A stretch of DNA of 64,000 nt from Acinetobacter seifertii (GCF_000368065.1 NZ_KB851200.1:1171204-1235203); one strand, 5' to 3'; positions 1-9,298 are shown, counted from the first letter of the stretch. Numbers and translations: made by a program. The notes: generated by a model not told the origin, from the sequence alone.

Positions 1-200
1 GCAATTAACTCTTTACCTGTCCCGGACTCTCCTTGAATGATGACACTAGCAGAGCTTGGAGCAATCGTTTCAACTTGATTTAATAATTTACGGGAGTTCT
101 GATCTGAAAAGATAATTGCTTTTGCTCTTATTGGTTTTACAGGAACACCATTATCAGGCAAAGTAATTACTTTATAATCATTATCTAAAAAGGTCTTCAT
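1..200 (-). CDS. Sigma-54-dependent transcriptional activator, N-terminal part (runs off left edge)
   Basis: The first 66 codons of a gene that continues beyond the left edge. The Walker A motif GESGTGKE of the sigma-54-interaction AAA+ domain lies at residues 57-64, so there is almost no room for an N-terminal sensory domain. Activators such as PspF and SfnR share this layout and can act without a receiver domain. It is divergent from the SsuD-like gene at 517, and sigma-54 promoters with shared upstream dyads occur throughout the next 21 kb, so it is the obvious candidate activator (inference). The ATG at 198-200 is the first in frame. SfnR-like identity is a guess from context, since only the domain start is visible. 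Confidence 0.88.
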   Translation of the reverse strand, partial: MKTFLDNDYKVITLPDNGVPVKPIRAKAIIFSDQNSRKLLNQVETIAPSSASVIIQGESGTGKELI

Positions 201-368
201 AATTACCCCATAAAACTTATGATATAAGCATTCTAAAAGGCTATATTACATTTCAGTGCGTTTTTTAATAAATAACAAATAAATATATTTAATCCAAAAT
301 TCACCTATTTTATTCTGAAAATATTTTCTCTTATAAATTAAAAATAAACACAATTCTTTTTTTATGAT

Positions 369-386
369 GTGTTGCTTATCAAACAC
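369..386. promoter_or_regulatory. Putative activator-binding dyad (UAS), copy 1
   Basis: The dyad reads GTGTT-N8-AACAC. It lies about 85-100 bp upstream of the -24 element of the sigma-54 promoter at 467. The same TGTT-N8-AACA spacing recurs at 5590, 9417, 9448 and 20952, each time upstream of a sigma-54 promoter. The geometry is that of NifA-type enhancers (TGT-N10-ACA). Confidence 0.6.
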
Positions 387-466
387 AATGTTGTCTTTTT
401 GATTAAATCTAAACACTCTAAAAAATTATAATCCATTCCTATATTTGATTTATATAGGTATAAAGC

Positions 467-483
467 TTGGCATTTATTTTGCT
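467..483 (+). promoter_or_regulatory. Sigma-54 (-24/-12) promoter of the SsuD-like gene
   Basis: The sequence is TTGGCATTTATTTTGCT, with GG and GC separated by exactly 10 bases as in the RpoN consensus TTGGCAC-N5-TTGCW. It lies 34 bp before the ATG at 517, which shows that the upstream TTG at 445 in the same frame is not the start. The rest of the 201-516 gap is A+T-rich and holds only this promoter and the dyad at 369. Confidence 0.8.
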
Positions 484-516
484 CATTCATTTAAAATTCA
501 CAAAATAGGTTTAATA

Positions 517-1605
517 ATGAGCATCGAATTTGTAGGTATGGTTTTCCCTAACCAATGGTCTGAAACCAAAGGAACACGAATTGGCCATAAAATTGACCTC
601 GAATATCTACGTTACCATGCACGGGCACATGAATATGCTGGTTTTGATAAAGTCTTAATTGCTAGCGGGCCAAGCAGCCCAGACAGTGCACAAATCGCGG
701 CATATCTTGCCCAACATACAGAACGTCTTGGATTTATGATTGCCCATCGTCCTGCACTGCTCACTCCAAATCTTGCTGCGCGTTCTTTTGCAACACTTGA
801 TCATACTACTGGTGGTGGAAGAATCCGTTTACATGCGATTACGGGAATTACAGCTGAGCCTCAAGAAGGTGATTATATTATTGATAAAGTTCAGCGCTAT
901 GAGCGGACGGGTGAATATCTAGATATCATCCAGAAACTTTGGAAAAGCGATCAACCAATTAGCTATGAAGGTAAATACTTTAAGTTAGATAATGCTTTTT
1001 GCCCGTTAAAGCCAGTCAACGGTACAATCCCGATATCATTTGGTGGCTCATCAGACATTGCTTATGATATTGCAGTTCGCCATGCAGATCTCTATTCACT
1101 ATGGGGTGAACCACTGGCTGGGGTAAAAGAGCAAATTACTAAGTTGAAGCTCGCAGCAGAAAAAGCCAATAAACCGCAGCCTCCTGTTAGTTTATCTGTA
1201 CGTCTTATTATTGGTGCAACCGAAGAACTTGCTTGGCAACGAGCAGAACAGATTCTTGCAGATATTCAAAATAATCCAACTTTTCAAAATAATGGCACAT
1301 TATCTGGACATAAAATCAAAGGCATTGGTTCACAGCGCTTATTGGCAGCAGCCCAGCAAGGTGATCGACATGACCGCGCATTATGGATGCCAACCGCAAC
1401 TGCAGTAGGGGCTTATGGCGATACGACTGCCCTTGTTGGTACGCCAGACACCATTATTGCCTCATTACTTGATTATGTAGATTTAGGGGTGACGACTTTC
1501 TTAAATCGGGGCTACGATCCGATCTATGATACGGTCGATTATGGTCGTTATATCATCCCCGCTGTACGTGAAGAAGCAGCCAAAAGATTAAAACAAATCG
1601 CTTAA
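517..1605 (+). CDS. SsuD-like flavin-dependent (LLM class) monooxygenase
   Basis: A 362-residue bacterial-luciferase-like monooxygenase. SsuD-family landmarks include the AHRPALLTPNLAARSFATLD region, the FGGSSD turn and the YSLWGEP segment, which matches the YLTWGEP block of alkanesulfonate monooxygenases. Such enzymes use reduced FMN and oxygen to cleave C-S bonds in sulfonates or sulfones, giving sulfite. There is no signal peptide, so it is cytoplasmic. The start at 517 is chosen because the sigma-54 promoter at 467-483 overlaps the longer frame. It is a single-gene unit ending in a terminator at 1621. No flavin reductase is adjacent, so reduced FMN must come from elsewhere. The substrate cannot be read from the sequence. 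Confidence 0.88.
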   Translation: MSIEFVGMVFPNQWSETKGTRIGHKIDLEYLRYHARAHEYAGFDKVLIASGPSSPDSAQIAAYLAQHTERLGFMIAHRPALLTPNLAARSFATLDHTTGGGRIRLHAITGITAEPQEGDYIIDKVQRYERTGEYLDIIQKLWKSDQPISYEGKYFKLDNAFCPLKPVNGTIPISFGGSSDIAYDIAVRHADLYSLWGEPLAGVKEQITKLKLAAEKANKPQPPVSLSVRLIIGATEELAWQRAEQILADIQNNPTFQNNGTLSGHKIKGIGSQRLLAAAQQGDRHDRALWMPTATAVGAYGDTTALVGTPDTIIASLLDYVDLGVTTFLNRGYDPIYDTVDYGRYIIPAVREEAAKRLKQIA

Positions 1606-1616
1606 ACATTTAAAGC

Positions 1617-1657
1617 AAAAGCCGCTCATTCAATATCTTTGAAGAGCGGTTTTTTTT
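1617..1657. terminator. Bidirectional terminator between convergent genes
   Basis: The stem CCGCTC (1622-1627) pairs with GAGCGG (1644-1649). It is flanked by an A run on the left and a run of T on the right. It serves the monooxygenase gene on the plus strand and the lipase gene on the minus strand. Confidence 0.8.
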
Positions 1658-1698
1658 AATAAAGATTTTCTTCAGTGAGAAAATCTTTAGTCCATCTT

Positions 1699-2961
1699 TT
1701 ATTGCAAGTCAGGTTTACAAATAGCCTGAATTTTCTCTCCTGCAATCACTTTTTTAGCAAACGGAATTGAATCTTTTAATGAGGCATTCACAGTTTCGCT
1801 ATGTCCTAAGCCATGATACAAATGACCTTCGACCACTGTACCTGCTTTACAAGCATCTGCCACCAGCTTCATTTGAGAACGAGCATCTGGTGTTCGGTCA
1901 TTTGCTCCCGTTCCAATAAATAATGGATGACTAATTTTTAATGTAGGGTAATAACCATAATCATTTGACTGTTTCTCTTGCAGCTTTTTATAGCTTGCCG
2001 GCGGATTAGGTTTATATGCTTGTGCTGGCGAAAGCCCTGCGGTTTGAATATCTCCCATAAAACTTGTTAAGCAGGCATTTCTTGCTTGTTCAACTAAAGG
2101 AGCAGCTTCAGGCGTGAAAATATCGTCTGTTTTAATTTCTGGATATAAGCTTTGTGTCACTAAAAAACTATAGATGCCATAAGCCAGTGATGGGCTGACT
2201 TCGTAAGGATTTAACTTTAACTGATTTTTTTCAGGCGTCGCTTCAGGATCTTGATAAATCACACCTGTACCAATTGAACCTTTAATATTTAAGTCAGGTG
2301 CGTACGTTGCCGAGTAGGAAGAAGCCGCAACAGCCCCAGCGCCTCCTTGTGATTGGCCAACAATCACAAACTTATTAGCAAGTGGCAACTTGGTTTTTAA
2401 AGCGGCTCTACCGCTATCTAAAATACTATAAGCCAGCATTGGGTTATTAATTAACAAGTGCGGTCCTGCAACACCTAACCCTTCATAATCTGTGGCAACG
2501 ACCGCAAATCCTTCTTTAAGCCAACGATTTAAATATTGTACATCTCGGTATGATCGTCCACTCCAAGACGGCGCACAAGCATCAGCCAAACCGACCGTAC
2601 CATGTGCCCATAACACCACTGGCCAACCTTCTTTCGGCGGCGTTCCTTTTGGTAAGTGAATACTTCCTGAAACCACAATAGGTGTTTTGCTATCTTTACC
2701 ACTGGTAGAACTGTAGAGAATCCGAATAGCCTGACTGTCATTTGCCAAACGAATATAAGGATTATGAATCGCTTCTGTTTTTAATAATTTTCCTGCCTGT
2801 TCAGGAATAGCTGATTTCCATGTATAAAACTCGGAAACTCGGCCATCTCCATATTTATCTTCAGGCGCTGGAGCTTGTTGAGCAGTCGCCAAACAACTTG
2901 AAGTTAACATTGTTGTGATTAAAGAAAACTTGCATAGAGTTGATAAAAAAGTATGTTGCAT
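1699..2961 (-). CDS. Secreted lipase/esterase, secretory-lipase (LIP) family alpha/beta hydrolase
   Basis: A 420-residue protein with an N-terminal signal peptide (hydrophobic stretch to about residue 27, then the ATAQQ cleavage region). The nucleophile elbow GQSQGG places the catalytic Ser at about residue 204. Downstream GTGANDRTPDA and GLGHSE carry the likely Asp and His. The family hydrolyses lipids and other esters in the periplasm or outside the cell. It starts 37 bp after the TonB receptor stop on the same strand and has no separate promoter that I can see, so it is probably cotranscribed with the receptor from the sigma-54 promoter at 5522. It may release a sulfur-containing acid or alcohol from an ester for uptake. 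That role is inference. Confidence 0.85.
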   Translation of the reverse strand: MQHTFLSTLCKFSLITTMLTSSCLATAQQAPAPEDKYGDGRVSEFYTWKSAIPEQAGKLLKTEAIHNPYIRLANDSQAIRILYSSTSGKDSKTPIVVSGSIHLPKGTPPKEGWPVVLWAHGTVGLADACAPSWSGRSYRDVQYLNRWLKEGFAVVATDYEGLGVAGPHLLINNPMLAYSILDSGRAALKTKLPLANKFVIVGQSQGGAGAVAASSYSATYAPDLNIKGSIGTGVIYQDPEATPEKNQLKLNPYEVSPSLAYGIYSFLVTQSLYPEIKTDDIFTPEAAPLVEQARNACLTSFMGDIQTAGLSPAQAYKPNPPASYKKLQEKQSNDYGYYPTLKISHPLFIGTGANDRTPDARSQMKLVADACKAGTVVEGHLYHGLGHSETVNASLKDSIPFAKKVIAGEKIQAICKPDLQ

Positions 2962-2998
2962 TGTTATTTACCTTAAAAACTGTCTCATGATTTTTGAT

Positions 2999-5491
2999 TT
3001 AAAATTCGTAACTTACGCGGCCATATAAATACATTCCAAATGCTCCTTCAGGCGCATTAAAACTATATTTGACAATATTGCCGACCGAAGAATCTTTGGC
3101 TTGATCAGGATGGCTATTAAATAAGTTGATCGCCCCTAAATTGAATTTCAGGCCTTTCACTAATGCATCCGCTTTGTAGCCAATATCCAAATCTGCAATC
3201 CACTGAGGGTCAAAGGTTTGGTCTAGTGCAGTATTGGTATTATTTAAAGTGGTCCATTTATCGTAGCGACGGACAGCCGTATTCACGCTCCATGCTTGAT
3301 TTGACCAAAGTGCGCCAAGCGTTAGCTTTGTTTTCGGTGCAGCAGACTCAATCAGGCTTTGTGTATTTCGTCCTGCAATACTTGAAACAGGAATCCGCTC
3401 ACCTTTTGCGGTAATAGAATCTCGAGTTTCGGTAATTTCATTTTTGTTATATGCCAGGCCTAGGTTCAGATTTAACTTGCCATATTGTTCAAGGTTTAAA
3501 TCATGTTTAAGTGCGAGCTCTAAGCCTTGAGTACGTGTATCTAATAAATTATTAAAGAACGCCACATTGGCAATATTTGAATACGGTGTATTGGCAAAAG
3601 CATTGGTAATTACACTTCCGGTAATATTGTCTGAAAGCAAAATACGATTTTTAATATCGATTTGATAAAGGTCTAAAGTTGCCGATGTATTAACAAGTGG
3701 CTTCCAAACAAAACCTAAAGAATAATTCGTCGATTTCTCTGGTTTAAGAGAAGTTCCGCCAATGAGTAAAGCCGCCTCACTTCCTGCAACTAAAGTTCTT
3801 TGTTGAACATCTTGCCAACCTGAAGGGGTTTGCACTGTTTGTACGCTATAAGCCGAATAGCCCTGCTGTGCCAATGACGGCGCTCTATAGCCTGTATTTA
3901 CTGAACCACGTACCGTAAATTTAGGTGATACATCATATTTAGCAAATATTTTTCCGTTTGTGGTCGAGCCAAAGTCTGAATATTTTTCACTTCGAACAGC
4001 GGCACCCACATTCAAGTCTTTAATAATATCTGCTTCTAAATCTAGATAGATACCATAAACATCGCGGCTGATTTTTCGTTCATCTTGGTCTGTAATTCCG
4101 GCATATATTCCTGGAACACCAACACCCAAAGTTGTGCTTGGATTAAAATACGGGCCGCGGGTATAGGCAATTGGATCACCTGCATTTTGCTTATATTGCT
4201 CCCAACGATATAAAACCCCTGTAGATAACGTGAGTGGGCTTGCTAACCAGTCAATTGCAATATCACGGCTATAATCTAGCCCTGTATTTAATTGTGAAAA
4301 AATATTTTCACCCAAGTCATAGTTTGAAGGAGAATTTGGCCCGTAACTTGGATTAATGCCATTGCCTTGTTTTGTGCTGACTTTATTTTGTCCATAGGTC
4401 GCATAAAGATCATATTTACCTGACTTCTGCTCTCCTTTTTTAACTCCAACGGTCGTTGCAAAATCATCTACAGTGACTAAGCTCAATGGCGAGCGTCCAT
4501 CTGGATAGCGTTCTTTAAAATAGCTGGATTGATTCAGTACAGTTTTGGTTGTTGGTGGCTCATAAAAGTTTTCCCCTATTGTTTTACGATGTCCATAGCT
4601 ACTAAAACCATAAAGTGCAAGGTCATCAGTCAAAGGCAAATCTAGATTGGCAGTCACATTGATTTGATCTTTTTGTTCGGGGGAGCCAAATTTCCAAGTT
4701 CTATAGGGTGTATTTTGTTCTGTATATTGAGCCTTGGTTGAACCATCATAAAAAGTTCGCGTATCAGGTGCCGTGTTACTTGCGGCTTCACGTTTGCCTA
4801 AATCTAATGCAACCGTCAACGCACCATCATTAGGGAGCGCAAAACCTTTCCAAAGATTAACTTTATGTTGTTCACCATCTCCTTGAGTATAGCCACCCGT
4901 TTGATAGCTTACGCCCCCTCCATGATCTCGTGATTTCAAAATAATATTAACGACACCGGCAATTGCATCTGAGCCATATTGTGCCGCAGCTCCATCTCGC
5001 AAGATTTCTATACGCTCGATCGCGCTCACTGGAATTAAACTTAGGTCAGTTACCGCTGCGCCTCTTCCACCTGCATAGGCTTGGCGGGTGAAATAAGCGG
5101 ATGTATGACGACGTTTTCCATTAATTAAAATTAGAGTTTGATCAGCAGATAATCCTCTAAGTGCAATACTTGGCGGAACCGATGCCCCAAACCCACCTGC
5201 AGGAGAACTCGGTAAAGTCACCGAAGGAGACAATCGTGTTAACGCTGCTGCAAGATCAGTTGCACCAGTCTCTTGTAACTCTTTGGCAGTTAAAATATCC
5301 ACGGGTGCAGGTGCATCAAGAGAATTACTAATTGCTCGTCTAGAGCCTGTAACAACTACAGATTGTAATGTGATGGCATCCTCTTTCTCTGGCAAATTCT
5401 TTTGATCATTTGCCAAAGTAATTGAGGCAGTGAGTGTACTCAGTGCAAAAATTGAGGAGTGAAGAATGAATTGAGAAAAATATGTACGCAT
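2999..5491 (-). CDS. TonB-dependent outer-membrane receptor
   Basis: An 830-residue outer-membrane receptor. It has a signal peptide (cleavage near residue 28), a TonB-box-like segment ITLQSVVVTGSR and a plug domain with the IERIEILRDGAAAQYGSDAIAGVVNIILK block. A long beta-barrel follows, ending in an aromatic residue (VSYEF). It imports a ligand into the periplasm using TonB energy. No Fur box is visible. Instead a perfect sigma-54 promoter lies 31 bp upstream of the ATG, so the ligand is more likely a sulfur source than an iron chelate (inference). The lipase gene follows directly, and exporter-fold ABC genes lie upstream on the same strand. Confidence 0.92.
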   Translation of the reverse strand: MRTYFSQFILHSSIFALSTLTASITLANDQKNLPEKEDAITLQSVVVTGSRRAISNSLDAPAPVDILTAKELQETGATDLAAALTRLSPSVTLPSSPAGGFGASVPPSIALRGLSADQTLILINGKRRHTSAYFTRQAYAGGRGAAVTDLSLIPVSAIERIEILRDGAAAQYGSDAIAGVVNIILKSRDHGGGVSYQTGGYTQGDGEQHKVNLWKGFALPNDGALTVALDLGKREAASNTAPDTRTFYDGSTKAQYTEQNTPYRTWKFGSPEQKDQINVTANLDLPLTDDLALYGFSSYGHRKTIGENFYEPPTTKTVLNQSSYFKERYPDGRSPLSLVTVDDFATTVGVKKGEQKSGKYDLYATYGQNKVSTKQGNGINPSYGPNSPSNYDLGENIFSQLNTGLDYSRDIAIDWLASPLTLSTGVLYRWEQYKQNAGDPIAYTRGPYFNPSTTLGVGVPGIYAGITDQDERKISRDVYGIYLDLEADIIKDLNVGAAVRSEKYSDFGSTTNGKIFAKYDVSPKFTVRGSVNTGYRAPSLAQQGYSAYSVQTVQTPSGWQDVQQRTLVAGSEAALLIGGTSLKPEKSTNYSLGFVWKPLVNTSATLDLYQIDIKNRILLSDNITGSVITNAFANTPYSNIANVAFFNNLLDTRTQGLELALKHDLNLEQYGKLNLNLGLAYNKNEITETRDSITAKGERIPVSSIAGRNTQSLIESAAPKTKLTLGALWSNQAWSVNTAVRRYDKWTTLNNTNTALDQTFDPQWIADLDIGYKADALVKGLKFNLGAINLFNSHPDQAKDSSVGNIVKYSFNAPEGAFGMYLYGRVSYEF

Positions 5492-5521
5492 ATTGGCTTC
5501 CTTAACGATCTAGACCGATAT

Positions 5522-5538
5522 AGCAAAGCCGATGCCAA
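5522..5538 (-). promoter_or_regulatory. Sigma-54 (-24/-12) promoter of the TonB receptor-lipase unit
   Basis: The minus strand reads TTGGCATCGGCTTTGCT, with GG and GC 10 bases apart. The predicted start site falls about 20 bp before the receptor ATG at 5491. Confidence 0.78.
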
Positions 5539-5576
5539 ATATTTTATTGTTTATTATCAATATATTAAGAAGATTA

Positions 5577-5613
5577 AATAAAAGAATCATTGTTTAAATT
5601 TAAACAATGATTC
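5577..5613 (-). terminator. Perfect 30-bp palindrome: terminator of the ABC pair and/or activator site (copy 2, 5590-5607)
   Basis: Positions 5584-5613 are a perfect palindrome with 15-bp arms, followed on the minus strand by TTTTATTT. That suits a terminator for the ABC genes. Its core (5590-5607) is TTGTT-N8-AACAA, the dyad shared by the other sigma-54 promoters. It sits about 55-70 bp upstream of the -24 element at 5535. Both roles are possible. Confidence 0.6.
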
Positions 5614-5657
5614 AAAAAAATGTTTATAAAACTACAGTTGTTAAATTTGCAAATCTC

Positions 5658-7490
5658 TTAAACAAGTTGGTTTTGTAAATATGACTGATATAACTGAAAG
5701 TAAGACGACTGTTGCTGTATTAACTGCTCATGCGAACCTTCTTCTACGACATGGCCATTTTCAATCACGACAATTTTGTCGGCCTCACGAATGGTACTTA
5801 GCCGATGTGCAATGACAATACAGGTTCTATTTTGGCATAAGCGTCTAAGCGCATATTGTATTTTTTGCTCGGTATAAATATCGATTGCAGAGGTGGCTTC
5901 ATCTAGAATTAATATTTTGGGGTTTGCTAAATAAGCACGAACTAAGCAAACAAGTTGCCTTTGTCCATGACTAAGATTTTTACCAAGCGCCCCAACTTCG
6001 GTTAAATAGCCTTGCTGCAGTTGTTGCAATATCTCGTCTGCCCTTAAGTCTTCAATAACTTGGATAAGTTTCTGGTCTGTAGCATCAGGTTGAACTAGAC
6101 GTAAGTTATCTAAAATAGATCCACTAAATAGAACGTTATCTTGTAAAACGATACTCACATGCTGTCTTAAACTTGCAAGATGAATATTTTGTATTGGATA
6201 ACGATCTAGAAAAATTCCACCTTGCTGGGGTTCATAAAATCGCGTTAGTAACTGAACCATGGTACTTTTGCCATGTCCAGTTGGCCCTACAATCGCAATT
6301 ATTTTTCCAGCTTCAATGTCCAAATTAAAGTTTTGTAAAACAGGTTTGTGGGTATAGGCAAAATCTACCGACTGAAAACGAATATGACCATTTAACTGTT
6401 CAAGCTTCACAGCATTCGGTTGTTCTTGAATCGTAGATTGAGTGTCTAAAAGTAGAAATATTCGCTGCGCACACGCTGCTCCATTGGCATAACGTTCAAA
6501 TAAATCGGTCAGTTCCTGTAACGGCGCTAAGAATAAAAACACATAGAAAATACTTTCTGCAAACTGCCCTATACTAATCATGCCATCACTATAAGCATAA
6601 CTGCCAATCACAATGAATCCGGCAGTGGCTAGAGTCGAAAGTAAACCTGTAAAAGGAGCAAACCAACTGGTCCGCTTGCTGCCATAAATAATAGAGTTAT
6701 TAAAGTCTTTTAATAATTCTTGATAACGAGATTGATTGGTTTCAGTGTAATTTAACTGCTGAATGATTTTTGCTCCATTTACTGTTTCAACCAAATGAGC
6801 AGTAAATCGACTGCGTTCCTCCGCAACTCGTCCCCAATGTTTTTGTGATGACTTTTTAAAAATAGCAGTCATTCCAAATAAAATGGGTAGTGTCGCAAAT
6901 AAGCACCAAAAAAATGGTGGATAGATATGCCAAAGCAGTACTGAAGCTAATCCACAACGCAAAATTGCCGAAAGTAACTCTGGTGGCCCTTGTATTAAAA
7001 CAGGCTCTAGCGTTTCGACATCACGATCGGCCCGTGAAATAATCCTGCCAGCCTTGGTACGATCAAAATAACCAATATTTAAACTTTGGATATGCTGAAA
7101 TAACGAACGTCTTAAACCATTAATCACTTTCAAAGCTGCTCGGCCTGAAAGATATTTTGATACGCCCGCTAAAGCAAAACGACAAATCCAACTTAAGGTT
7201 AAAATGCTAATCGCAATGAATAAAACAGGCTGATTCAATACCATTTTTCCAGCAATTTGTTGAAAGCCCGAATCTAAAATATATTTCACCACCCAAGGCC
7301 GAACAAAAACGCTCATCACTTGTAAAATTTCTCCTGCAATTAAAGCAAGCAGCAAGTAACGGATGGGATAAATTAAAGGAATAAGTTTTTTTAGCATTCC
7401 TCTATGAATTGAGGCATTTGCCAAATTTTCTTCGATTTGTAGATCAGCTGATTTTGCAAATGGGCGGAAATTTTTAACACTGGTATTCAT
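5658..7490 (-). CDS. ABC exporter-fold half-transporter (permease-ATPase fusion), subunit with catalytic Glu
   Basis: A 610-residue type IV (exporter-fold) half-transporter. Six membrane segments lie in roughly residues 40-330, then a nucleotide-binding domain with Walker A GPTGHGKST, signature LSHGQ and Walker B LILDEATS. The Walker B Glu is intact, but the signature is non-canonical (LSHGQ for LSGGQ). Its start overlaps the stop of the partner at 7487 by ATGA, so the two are translationally coupled and should form a heterodimer. Related exporter-fold pairs such as YbtPQ import siderophores, so the direction of transport here is open. The neighbouring TonB receptor would fit either import of its ligand or export of a product. 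Confidence 0.9.
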   Translation of the reverse strand: MNTSVKNFRPFAKSADLQIEENLANASIHRGMLKKLIPLIYPIRYLLLALIAGEILQVMSVFVRPWVVKYILDSGFQQIAGKMVLNQPVLFIAISILTLSWICRFALAGVSKYLSGRAALKVINGLRRSLFQHIQSLNIGYFDRTKAGRIISRADRDVETLEPVLIQGPPELLSAILRCGLASVLLWHIYPPFFWCLFATLPILFGMTAIFKKSSQKHWGRVAEERSRFTAHLVETVNGAKIIQQLNYTETNQSRYQELLKDFNNSIIYGSKRTSWFAPFTGLLSTLATAGFIVIGSYAYSDGMISIGQFAESIFYVFLFLAPLQELTDLFERYANGAACAQRIFLLLDTQSTIQEQPNAVKLEQLNGHIRFQSVDFAYTHKPVLQNFNLDIEAGKIIAIVGPTGHGKSTMVQLLTRFYEPQQGGIFLDRYPIQNIHLASLRQHVSIVLQDNVLFSGSILDNLRLVQPDATDQKLIQVIEDLRADEILQQLQQGYLTEVGALGKNLSHGQRQLVCLVRAYLANPKILILDEATSAIDIYTEQKIQYALRRLCQNRTCIVIAHRLSTIREADKIVVIENGHVVEEGSHEQLIQQQSSYFQLYQSYLQNQLV

Positions 7491-9298
7491 GCATCAATCT
7501 CCTGCTGCTCTAACTGAAAACCCATCAACTCTCGATAAAATAAACAATTTTGAACCAATTCAGCATGTGTGCCTTGGGCAATAATATGCCCCTGATCAAG
7601 CACAATAACGCGATCAGATAAAGCAATCGTGGTTTGTTTATTAGAGTTAATAATGATTGTTTTCTTAAAATTATTTCCATCATCAGAAAGTACTGATAGA
7701 CGCTGTAAAACTTGTTTTTCTGTAGTGGCATCTAAGGCACTGGTAGAATCATCTAATGCTAAAATTGGCGAATTTTTTAAAATAGAACGGGCCAAAGCAA
7801 GTCGTTGTTTTTGTCCTCCAGACAAGGTAACGCCTTTGTCTCCAATCAACGTGTCTAAGCCATGATCAAGTCTTTGTAATAGTTCAGATGCAGAAGCTAA
7901 ATGTAAAGCCTCTTTCATCTCTTGCTCCGTTGCATCTTGCTTAGCAACTCTTAAGTTATCTGCCAGTGTGCCACTAAAAAAGAAATTTTCTTGAGGAATG
8001 ATCTGAACCAAATGTCGTAATTCAAATAGGCTCAAATCTTTAATATTCGTCCATCCCATTTGCTCAGAACCAATCAAAACTTGCCCTTCTGTTGGGTCAA
8101 TAAACCGATTCAGTAAATTCATCAAAGTCGTTTTACCTGAGCCTGTCTTACCGACAACAGTAACGATTTCACCTGCTCGAAATCCAACACTGCATTGCTT
8201 TAAAATAAAATTTTTTGTTGTTCTATCCTGAAAACTGACATTTTCTAATTTAATGCTTAACTCATCACGCCATTGTAATGTTAGAGGATATTGTTGATCT
8301 TCAATTGCGGACTTCTCATCTAACATTTGCCAGATTCTTGTTGCAGACGAACGCGCATCAGCAAAAATATGTAAGACCTGACCAATGCTTTCAATACGAA
8401 ACACCAATAAATTTGCCATGAGAATTGCAGCAACAAATTGCCCTACTTGCAACTGATTTTGACCAATTAAATAAGCACCAAAAGCAATGACCCATAAGTA
8501 AGAACCTGCAATAATCACTTGTGGAATAGGAAGTCGTTTCGCACTTGTCTTGATGGTCTGAATAGAATGATGAATAAATAGATCTACAGCATGGTTAAAA
8601 CGTTGTAAGAGTTTCTCTTCGAGTTGAAATGCTTTGACTACCCGAATTCCATTCACACTCTCTGCCAAGGTATCGCTGACTTTTTCATATGCAGATGCAA
8701 CTTGATGGTCCAGAACCACCAATTGATTGGTCAGTTTAAATAGAACCCAAAGTCCTAAAAAAATAAATAATAAAGGAACCAGGCCAAGCCAAGGATGATA
8801 CCAACATAAGAGCCCAACGGTTACGGTAACAACCAAGCTTGACTCAAACACTTGTCGCCAAAAATTGATGAGCGCTTCTTTTAATTTATCTGAATCACGT
8901 GTTGTACGAGATAATACTTCTCCTAAGCCATGTTTCCAGTGCCATGAAACATCTAAATGCTGTACTTGGCTAAAGATTCTTTCTCTTAAAATACTCAGTA
9001 GTTGCTGGCCAATGGTTAAAGCACTTAACCCTGCCAGATACTGAATAACGGCTCTAACGCTAGCAATACTCGCAAGTAAAATGAACCAAAACCAAGGATT
9101 TAAAGGATCAGTGATAGCATGCTGAAATAAGGTTTCTCGTTCACTATGTTTTAAGGTATCAATCGCATGTCCGATTGAATATTGTTGAAGTGCTAACCCT
9201 ATATTCGCAATAACAAATAAGGTCGCCGTCAATAAGAAACGAAATGGCATAAAACGATATAAAGCCAAACTTCGTAATAATGGATAATTTTTAAACAT
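7487..9298 (-). CDS. ABC exporter-fold half-transporter, subunit with Asp in place of the catalytic Glu
   Basis: An exporter-fold half-transporter of 603 residues from the start chosen here (618 from the ATG at 9343). Membrane segments lie in the first half. The nucleotide-binding domain has Walker A GKTGSGKTT, a canonical LSGGQ and Walker B LALDDSTS, where Asp replaces the catalytic Glu. With its partner's LSHGQ signature this makes one degenerate and one consensus ATP site, as in heterodimers such as TM287/288. A sigma-54 promoter (9332-9348) covers the first ATG at 9343, so transcription should begin near 9322. Translation would then start at the ATG at 9298 (MFKNYPLLRS). Neither ATG has a strong ribosome-binding site, so the start is not settled. 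Confidence 0.88.
   Translation of the reverse strand: MFKNYPLLRSLALYRFMPFRFLLTATLFVIANIGLALQQYSIGHAIDTLKHSERETLFQHAITDPLNPWFWFILLASIASVRAVIQYLAGLSALTIGQQLLSILRERIFSQVQHLDVSWHWKHGLGEVLSRTTRDSDKLKEALINFWRQVFESSLVVTVTVGLLCWYHPWLGLVPLLFIFLGLWVLFKLTNQLVVLDHQVASAYEKVSDTLAESVNGIRVVKAFQLEEKLLQRFNHAVDLFIHHSIQTIKTSAKRLPIPQVIIAGSYLWVIAFGAYLIGQNQLQVGQFVAAILMANLLVFRIESIGQVLHIFADARSSATRIWQMLDEKSAIEDQQYPLTLQWRDELSIKLENVSFQDRTTKNFILKQCSVGFRAGEIVTVVGKTGSGKTTLMNLLNRFIDPTEGQVLIGSEQMGWTNIKDLSLFELRHLVQIIPQENFFFSGTLADNLRVAKQDATEQEMKEALHLASASELLQRLDHGLDTLIGDKGVTLSGGQKQRLALARSILKNSPILALDDSTSALDATTEKQVLQRLSVLSDDGNNFKKTIIINSNKQTTIALSDRVIVLDQGHIIAQGTHAELVQNCLFYRELMGFQLEQQEIDA

Noticed and set aside
445..516. Extended N-terminus of the SsuD-like monooxygenase from a TTG
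   Set aside because: The sigma-54 promoter at 467-483 lies inside this extension, and MSIEFVGMVF at 517 is the natural start.
2999..5491. Receptor as a Fur-regulated siderophore receptor
   Set aside because: No Fur box is present upstream; the region has a sigma-54 promoter and the enhancer dyad instead.
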